Of a stretch of 64,000 nucleotides of DNA, positions 56,342-64,000 are shown one piece after another. The stretch spans positions 1,550,001 through 1,614,000 of the forward strand of contig JANEZZ010000728.1 in assembly GCA_026122225.1 (NCBI GenBank). Reading direction: 5' to 3'. Every line of letters begins with the position of its first letter. Position 1 is the first letter of the stretch. The position numbers and the translations under genes are program-made. This stretch comes from Heloderma charlesbogerti (Eukaryota > Chordata > Lepidosauria > Squamata > Helodermatidae). The notes beneath the pieces are model-generated. The model saw only the letters and a program-made list of their open reading frames with translations. It did not search any database and was not told the origin of the DNA.

Positions 56342-58841
56342 TGTTAATTCTCCGCAAGTGATCAAAATTTAGTAGCCACAGGCCTCAAATTAATCTCATG
56401 TATAAGGAAAATCTTCACAACTACAAAGGTTTTTTGTAAATTAAGTGCCAAATAGCTGCCCATGCCACATATCAAATACTGTTGTTACTTTCTGAAGCAC
56501 CTTTGGAACTTGGGAGGAAAATGCCAACTGACCCAATAAATTAAGAACTTTAAACCAATACTACAATTATATATACATAGACATATATATATCAATCAAT
56601 ATATACATGCACATATTTTACAGCATAAATTTCTGTACAGGATACTTCAGTTTATTAAGTTACTCAGTTAATGTAAACAATACAAATATGCCATTATAAT
56701 GACATATTCAGAAGGACTGTATGTAGGTTGTATAGATGCTAGCAGAGAGGTGCAAAGACTTATGGGAAGTCCAACACCCTATTGCTTTTTCTGTTTTTCA
56801 TAACAATGCTGGCACTAAAAGAACAAGCTATAACTGAGAAATAACTGATTTCTAATAGTAAGAGAGATAGAAATGGAAACAGATCATAACATGATAATAC
56901 CAAGCTTGAACAGGAAGTTGCTAAAAGTATTTGAGATATTGGAAATTCTTACCTTTGGCTTGGCAGCATACAACATTAATTATAGACACACATAAAAATG
57001 GACAGATATAATATGGGGCAGATTCATGACCGATGTCCTCTGCTACATGCAAGCAGTTTTCATTGTCCCTAGGTGTGCATTCAGTTGAATAATGCTAACA
57101 TATCAGGGGGGCTATCAAAGATACAGTTAGCTACAATTTCTGTGATTGTGGCCTCTGGAAAAAGTGGTGTTGTGAACATGGGACTTGTTGCCAGCCATAT
57201 CTGTAATTAGGTCCATGTTGCATTTATACATGCAAGCACTGGCCCAAGGATAGGTGGGATTCTTGTGAGTAAAGCAAAATACCTTGTGTCAACCTGTCCT
57301 AGGTCAAGACAAACACCTTAATTTATGACCATTTCACACAACTGCTAGGCATGCAGTAGATACTTGGAACACAACTTGAAAAGCTTGCATGTGTTATTAT
57401 TTATTACATTTTGCTGCTTTTTAATAAAAGATATATACTCAAAGTGATTTACAAAGGCACAAAATAAATATAGCAATAATATTAAAACAGACATTAAAAA
57501 ACACCTCCCTGCAAGCTGCCCATGGTCTGCTGTTCATCCACATCATTCACAACACAGAGGAATTGGATAATGGTGTGTTACCACAAATATGGTTGGCTGG
57601 TTTTGTTTTGTTTTTACCAATGGCCACTGTATTCCACAAGGTGAATCCTGTGCATGAGGCAGTGGCCACACATGACTGGCTCAGCACAGGCAGGTGGAAA
57701 CATGTTTTCCAAAGAACAATAAAATGCTCAGTTGGCTGTGTGTGTATCAGTGCTTGCATATTTGTTGAGACAAACATTAACTAACTGGATGGGAAATGGT
57801 TGCTGATTTCTCCTATTGTTTGTCTTAAGACTGAAAATATAGTTGAATTGAGCTAATGCCTTTTGATACTGTTCCTTGTTTCTTCCCTTCTCAGGTTTTC
57901 ATGTTTAACTTAATATTTAATACATTTGCACTGTAAACTGTCATTGAGTACTTGTACCTGCAGGAGCTACTGTGTCCACAACAGACACGTCACCACTAGA
58001 TATGTGCAGCTAGTCATTTGCAACTTACCTTTTGCAAGCATGCTTATTATATAGCTCCAAAGCTGTGACAGACAGACACTGAGCTGCTACAAATGCTGAT
58101 TTATCCTAGGTTGTATCCAGTGTGCCATTCCACTAGTACAAAGCTCCTAATGCTTGAGGAAATCCCATTTTCAGCCTTGTGCAAGTGTCAAATCCAATAC
58201 TTTGAGTTTGCTTGCGCAAGTGCCTTTACAACTCATTGTGACTTCATTATGCTAGGTGTTTGCTTCTGTTAGGTGCACTAGTCGTTATGCTTGCAACTGC
58301 TACTGGAACATGCAGTCACTAGTGGAACAATGCCCCCTCTCTCACTTCTTCCACTAACGTTACATTGGATATGATGTCCTGTTTTTGCTTTTTGCAACTA
58401 AAAATACAGAAAGCCAATTGTCTGTGGCATCCATCTTCTCCAGATTTTTAGTTGGTAACAAGTACTTAGCAAAACTGTCCTCATCATATGATGCCACATG
58501 TGGCCAGCTTCCTATATGGTTACATGTGCACCATTGTGACTGACCATAAACTAAATGGTCACCACAGTGTAAGCATCCGATATAAGAATGTAGACTGTGG
58601 GTGTTTGACAAAGACAACTTTTTGTAATAGTTTTGGTTGGGGTGGGAGGGAAATCCTCTCTACATTAAGAACAACAGAAATAAAACATAGCATTGCCTTA
58701 TATTATGATATAGAGCAATGCCATATCAGAAATTTTTGGAGATTAAAAGGTAGTGATTTGACAACACTTTCTTTTAAAATATAACCTTGTAAAACAACTA
58801 AAAGTTCAGATGTGATTGTTAGCTACTATGAATCACTTAGG

Positions 58842-59246
58842 GTGCAATCCTATGGCTGCTAGACAGTGGCTAGACAGCCATAGGAGTGGTCGGTTTCCGG
58901 GAACCGACCTCAGACGCTGCACTCCAAGGTCGGTTCCCGGAGTACTGCCTCCCCGCCACCGCCACTGCCTTGTAGGTGGCATAGATCATCCCTGGGCTCC
59001 ATGCTTGTAAGAGCAGCATGGAGCGAGGCAAAAGCAGGCATTCCTGGGGACGGGGAGTGCAGAAGTGCTGGTACAATGTTTCCTATATGCCGTCCAGGCT
59101 CCCCACCCCACACTCCGATGTCTAGTGGCTAGACAGGCAAAATCTGAGTCTAGCCACGGATCCCCTCCATGCGCCTCCCACCATACATTGGATAGGCAGT
59201 CATCTCCAAGTTTGGAGGCGGACGCCTATCCTGATAGGATTGCTCC
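58842..59246 (+). repeat. Non-autonomous DNA element family E, copy 2
   Basis: It begins TAGGGTGCAATCCTATGGCT and ends GCCTATCCTGATAGGATTGC. Both ends carry the inverted words GCAATCCTAT and ATAGGATTGC. The interior holds a short palindrome TTCCGGGAACCGACC with GGTCGGTTCCCGG. It is a relative of the inverse copy at 54160. Confidence 0.7.
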
Positions 59247-59335
59247 TAGGTTGCAATCCTAAACACACTTACTAAGGAGTAAGCTCCATTGAACACAGTA
59301 ATACTTCTGACTAAACATGCATGTGTCAGAATTGC
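59247..59335. repeat. MITE family B copy adjoining family E
   Basis: GGTTGCAATCCTAAACACAC, TTACTAAGGAGTAAGCTCCA and ACTTCTGACTAAACATGCAT follow the family B plan. It starts where the family E element ends. Confidence 0.6.
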
Positions 59336-61140
59336 TACCTAGCAGTGGGAGACATGTTTAACCCAACTTAGTTTCCAAACTCCAGTTTTATTTTGATTAA
59401 AAATGGCAGTAAAAATGGTCATTGTATTGCATGAACATTAAGCCTTATGCGAACTGCAGTCTCATGGATAAATGCACCAAGTGCAAACTAGTCAGATCCA
59501 AATGCTTGTCCATGGGAAAAGAACCTGGATTTTTTTTTTTTAATAATCAGGGTTAATAGTCTGTATAATTAGTGGAAATTTACATCTAAATGCTAATGCA
59601 GTTTCACAGGCGAAATATTTAAAAGTGAATTAGAATTACACATTAGAAAGAAACTCATTGATAATTTCCATTGGTGTCATCTCATTGTCAATAGTCCACT
59701 AGCATTGATGGGACTATGCCAATGGAAGACATAATTGTCTTCACTACAATTACAATGCTCAGAAATGATATGAACATAGAATGCTGTTCTTTGTGAGAAT
59801 GTGGAAGCAGTTATTTTCCCCCCTCAGGCTCCATTATAATTATAAAATATCTACAGAGCACACGTTTGTATTCTTACACTAAGAATGCGATCCCATGTAA
59901 GGTAAGTGTAGTGTCCTAATAAGCACATAAGTGGATATAGTTGTATGCTGATAAGCAAACGAAAGACCCTTAAAATCTTTCAGAACGTCTAGGAATGTAC
60001 TGCATTCCTGCAGATGGATTTTAGGGAAGGTCATCATAACTAAGAAAAATACGATGCTAGTACTCTAATCAGGAGTTCCATGTGAATGGAAATGTGGACT
60101 CAGCACTCCCGATTCATGCGAGTTTCCTCATTCACTTCTATGGAGGGAGAAGCTCCATGCATTCATGGCTTTGTGTTTGCAGTCCTGTACCCTGCCCTGT
60201 TAAAGGGAAAAGCCCTTGCAGCCAGGATCTCTCTGTGCTGGAGTATTGGTGACCCTATGCTAGCCACAGATTGACAGTACAGGACACAAGCACATGAATT
60301 GTATGATAAAGTGAACAACATACAAAGGGAAGATTATATTTTGTTTAATGAATGCCAAATAGCATTCATAATTTTTTGTAAAAAAAACTTAAATATCAGT
60401 TTAGGACCAATAAAGGGGAATTTAGCAAGTGCTTATTTGCCAGATGTTTGCAGTTTCATAACAGCATTTAAGTAGCTGAGATACGAAGGTAATTCAAATC
60501 AAAGTCTACTTTGATTTATGCCAAATTGTCATAAGCGGAGAGCAGGGAAACAATAATCAATATGCTGTAATTAAGTGTCAGTCACAGATCTGATGCTTCC
60601 ATGACTTTAAACCCTTCCTTCACTTGCCCACCAGTGTTCCTGGGCTAGTGACATGTTTTGATCTTTGGAGGGAAACATTCTCCTCTCTGTATTCAGGCTG
60701 TGTACACACATATGTGTGCACCTGCACATGCGTGTATATAACCCGCCCCTCGCAATCAGTTTAAGTGACCGCTTTATTCATCTGACCAAATAGGCTGTGG
60801 CCCACAAAAGTTTGTGTCATAATGAATGTTTTAATATTTAAGGTGCCACAAGTCTCTTCACTCTTGTTGTTTTTAAAATTAATAATAATTTATCAGATAC
60901 ACAAGTCAGTTGAAGTAACCTTCTCTGACTTAAACGGAATTTAATTATTGCTGGATCAGTTTCCCTAGTAAGCAGGCACTGAAGACAATCATAAAAGCAC
61001 TGTTATAGAAGAGGAAAACATCAGGATATTTTAGTACAGAAAATAGCAAACCCAGCTTTCCAGATTAATAGAATTGAATGTCATTGCTGGATATAATTTT
61101 GAAAAAAAGACAAATAAGCTACTTCGCTAAAATGTATCTT
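59336..61140. other. AT-rich stretch, possible AFF3 3' UTR
   Basis: No gene-like frames. It is low in recognisable repeats apart from the fragment at 60770-60870. On the minus strand this could be AFF3 3' UTR or downstream flank. Confidence 0.3.
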
Positions 61141-61159
61141 AAAACATGTGCATGCCTTC

Positions 61160-61440
61160 ATCAGAGGTAGGGAACCTCTTTCAGCCTGAGGGCTGAATTC
61201 AATTTCGGAGAAGCTCTCAGGGCCACATTGCAGTGGTGGTGAGGTCAGAGGCAAAAGGGGCGGGGCCAAAATTACCAGCATATTAGGAGAGGCATTTCAA
61301 CCTTTTAGAATGGGGGGGAAATGCACAAAAGCTGAGAAACCACCAAATGATCAATGGCTGGGGGAAAAGGGATGGGGCCCGGGGAAGGGAGAACAGCCAT
61401 CTTCAGAACTTTGGAGGGCCAGTTCCCCACCCCTGGACTA
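61160..61440. repeat. hAT-like non-autonomous element
   Basis: The left end AGAGGTAGGGAACCTCTTTC and the right end GGGCCAGTTCCCCACCCCTG form an imperfect inverted pair of the CAGGGGTGGGGAAC type usual for hAT termini. The interior is not coding. Confidence 0.5.
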
Positions 61441-62699
61441 TATGCACCTGCACTTATCTTGTAGAATTATTTTTGGGGGGCAAATCAACCGCAATTTGTC
61501 TTGAAATGGTTTTGGATAAAAACAAACACTTTTTCCAATTCCACTCCATTCTATATTATTACTCCACCTTTAAAAAAAATAGTTTGCTTACAGTGCAATC
61601 CCATGCATATCTACTCAGAAGAACACCGCCTGCTATTGCACACCCTGCAGCTGCTGAGGTATATTTTGAATGTTAATCACACACTGTCAGACAATGTCAT
61701 CTTGTTTTTTTAGAACCACAAAACATAGCAACCTTTCTGTCTGAGTATTGTTCCATACTGTGTTAGCTATAAGGATGGCAAGCCGGCAGCTTACAGGCCA
61801 GTCAGGCCACAGATGGCTCTACAAAATTTTAACCAAGGTATGGTAAAAGGTTTGCTCACAGCTTCACTCATAAGGAAAACAAAAATGTTTCCAGGAGCTA
61901 ACAGACATGTTTTACACTTTAGTGCTGTATCATTTTTTCTGGTTTTGTACGTAACATATACGCGATATGTAAGTATGCATATTTGTATAGAATATTATGC
62001 CTGAGCAACATAACTGGGAAGAAGCCCTTGCTGCTACATGCTACCAATATTTTTTTAATGGAGCCTGGCCATTTATGAGGATGGTGGGAGGGAGGGGTGT
62101 CAGTTTACATGCAAATTGGCCTCCAGGCTATTGCCTGGAAAATAGAATGGCCCCCAAGAAAAGATAAGTTGGCCATCCCTGGTAAAATGTAAAGCACAAA
62201 ATATGTTTTAAGAATTTATACAGAGAATCTGCTAGTGAAACAGCACTTGGTCTAGTTCAGGAAACCATCTCTTCAGAAAAGAGAAGCAGATATTTATGAA
62301 TGTACTTGGAGTAGAGTAGAAAATGCTTTTGTGAATTAGATGTACTACGTTTTATTGTACTTGGTTAAATTGACCCATTAAGTCCAGGTTTAGCTTTCTA
62401 AGTAGAATAGGTGTGTTTGTTCCTATGTGAGAGAGTTTGTTCTAACACATCTAGTTTTCTTCTTTACAGTAACAGAAGTGATATTTGGAGACTTTTAAAA
62501 TATAATGCATCAGAAGAGACAAACATTGTATAATATACATACACACCAATTTCTGTATCTGAAAAAAAATTGTTCAGTGTTAAAGAAATATTCACATTTG
62601 TTTGAAGTAATGCTGCGGTTATATATTTCTGTAGCACAGTGTCTAGAATAATTGAATTGTCTGTGGGAGAGTCTAGTGTCCAGGTGAATGGTACAGTCA

Positions 62700-62821
62700 T
62701 TATGACAACTGAGTACTACTTCTTATCCAGTGGAGTCCTTGTTGTGTGTATTGAACCAGGTGCTCCATACTGCTGTGCAAGGTGATAGGTCCCATCAGTG
62801 CATCCAGATCATTAAAGAAAT
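62700..62821 (-). CDS. AFF3: AFF3 terminal coding exon (AF4/FMR2 family)
   Basis: After an acceptor ending in TTCCCTAG at 62822, the exon completes one codon and encodes [20 protein letters not shown] and [19 protein letters not shown], then TAA at 62702-62700. This is the extreme C-terminus of the AF4/FMR2 C-terminal homology domain, shared by AFF1-AFF4. The proteins are nuclear scaffolds for P-TEFb-containing super elongation complexes, and the C-terminal domain mediates dimerisation. Paralogue choice rests on synteny: AFF3 lies upstream of REV1 on the same strand in other amniotes. The sequence alone could fit AFF2 or AFF4 nearly as well. The preceding exon is not found between 62,822 and 64,000. 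Confidence 0.85.
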
Positions 62822-63659
62822 CTAGGGAATAAAACATAAAAATCTACATTTCATATTCGTTGCATAACAGGCATTTTACTGATGTACTAATTAATGTACA
62901 TAATACATTATGAAAGTAGGCAGAGTTCAAATTGATAATCAAAGTGTTTAATTAAGGCTTCTAATGCCTACACTGAACACTTTTATTTAAAAATAAAGGA
63001 GCTATTTCCTTAGCTTTTATTTTTATTTTACAGGTAATTGACTTGTGTGCAAAAAGAGGTTACTGGGTTCGTGATAAAAATAAAGACCCCGAGTCAGCTA
63101 AAATTAGTTGTATGAATGACTAAGCCCCATTTAAAGCAATGAGAATAGACTTAGTCATGACTAATTTGTTGCACTAGAGTCAGCAGGACGTGGACATTAT
63201 GAGTAACTTTATTTATTTAAAATATTTATATACAACCCAATGACCTTCCATCATATTGGATTTTAGGGTGGTGTACAAAGCATAAATCCAAATAATTCAA
63301 TAAAACAAAGGCCAAAGATAAACGTGAACTTTAGCTGAAGGCCAGATAGAACTCTTCCCATTTACATTCACATACATGTAAAGCAGAATATAGCTACTAG
63401 GAATTGATGGGTACTTCTGTATGGTCAGCATCAGATGAAGACTGGCATAGCAGGGTTGATATTAGTGCTGCGCCGAAACCCCACCTGCCCTTTCACAACC
63501 TCTTTGCTACCCTGAGAAAGAGGCAGCCATTCTTCTGCCTCTTTCATTGCGTCGCTGAGAATTTTGGAGAAATTTCTCAGGGGACAGGGCTTCAGTGCTT
63601 ATCTTACTGTAAGGAGGTGGCAGAGGGGTGTGTGCACCCCCTTCCTTTTACCATTTCCC

Positions 63660-64000
63660 CCCATTCTGTCCTTGCAGCTTCTCCGGCTGCTTCAGCTTCT
63701 TTGAAAGCCCCCTAGAGGACTTCAGCAGGACTTCCTCCCTTGGGGCTTTCCAGTGCAGCTGCCTGCTGAGTGCCTGAAAGCTGAGCAAGGCGTTATTGTT
63801 CTTTGTCTTATTATTTTTCTTCTTCTTGTTGTTAAAAGGACTTTTAAGTACAAACCAAAACCAAAAATGCCTCTCTCAGCATTCAGACACTCTGCAGAGA
63901 GGAGCACAGGGAAGCCCCAAGGAAGGAAGCCCTGGCTAAGACCTACAGGGGGCTTTCCAAGAAGCTGAAGCAGCTAGAGAGGCTGCAAAGACAGAATGGG
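63660..64000. repeat. Long palindromic element reaching the window edge
   Basis: The left arm at 63660-63810 (CCCATTCTGTCCTTGCAGCT, GGCTGCTTCAGCTTCTTTGA, AAGCCCCCTAGAGGACTTC) is the inverse of the right arm at 63850-64000 (AGGGGGCTTTCCAAGAAGCT, GAAGCAGCTAGAGAGGCTGC, AAAGACAGAATGGG). The centre is at about 63830. The ~100-codon frames here lie within the palindrome and have no family motif. Confidence 0.75.

Larger units (their letters stand above)
54540..62699 (-). other. AFF3: Probable AFF3 3' UTR zone, end uncertain
   Basis: The AFF3 stop codon at 62700 must be followed by a 3' UTR running to lower coordinates. AFF family messages usually have 3' UTRs of several kilobases. Minus-strand AATAAA signals occur repeatedly. 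One near 54558 is followed about 30 bases later by a TG-rich stretch and would make a plausible distal poly(A) site. The zone is AT-rich but contains inserted repeats at 55.1-55.9, 56.2, 57.4, 58.8-59.3 and 61.1-62.2 kb. The true end may be much closer to the stop codon. Confidence 0.25.

Overview
The window is vertebrate nuclear DNA, and the repeats point to a squamate reptile (lizard or snake). It carries a BovB (RTE) tail, L2/CR1 LINE pieces, two Tc1-type transposons, a DIRS-like retrotransposon, a 5S-rRNA/CR1 composite SINE and many short palindromic (foldback) elements. This combination is typical of squamates. The species cannot be named from the sequence. Almost all open reading frames of 60-150 codons are chance frames in introns, GC-rich DNA or repeats.

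Bases 1 to about 33,600 hold the 5' half of REV1 on the minus strand. REV1 is the Y-family deoxycytidyl transferase of translesion synthesis. Seven coding exons are placed with consistent splice signals and phases: 23898-23842 (start codon), 23395-23263, 19889-19721, 15965-15816, 5503-4800, 2722-2615 and 1471-1355. Together they give about 479 codons: the N-terminal motif, the BRCT domain, a serine-rich linker, the N-digit and the start of the polymerase palm with its first metal-binding aspartate. The rest of REV1 lies beyond base 1. A CpG island at about 32,000-33,650 is the likely REV1 promoter. Its introns hold CR1, L2, Tc1, BovB and foldback elements.

Bases 33,600-62,700 are intergenic and repeat-rich. 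The main items are CR1 and L2 remnants, a 145-bp-unit minisatellite (38.05-38.50 kb), a 5.85-kb DIRS-like element on the minus strand (40.2-46.1 kb) inserted in a palindromic element, a nearly intact Tc1-like transposon (49.68-51.32 kb) and the 5S/CR1 SINE (51.57-51.73 kb).

At 62,821-62,700 on the minus strand lies the terminal coding exon of an AF4/FMR2-family gene. It is called AFF3 because AFF3 lies upstream of REV1 on the same strand in other amniotes. Its 3' UTR must run towards lower coordinates, with an uncertain end.

The two cellular genes are neighbours but not functionally linked in any way the sequence shows. REV1 acts in DNA damage tolerance, and AFF3 belongs to the super-elongation-complex scaffold family. 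The most informative structures are the DIRS element, whose internal complementary region matches both of its termini and whose insertion site resembles its own circle junction, and the Tc1 copy broken by one apparent base deletion.
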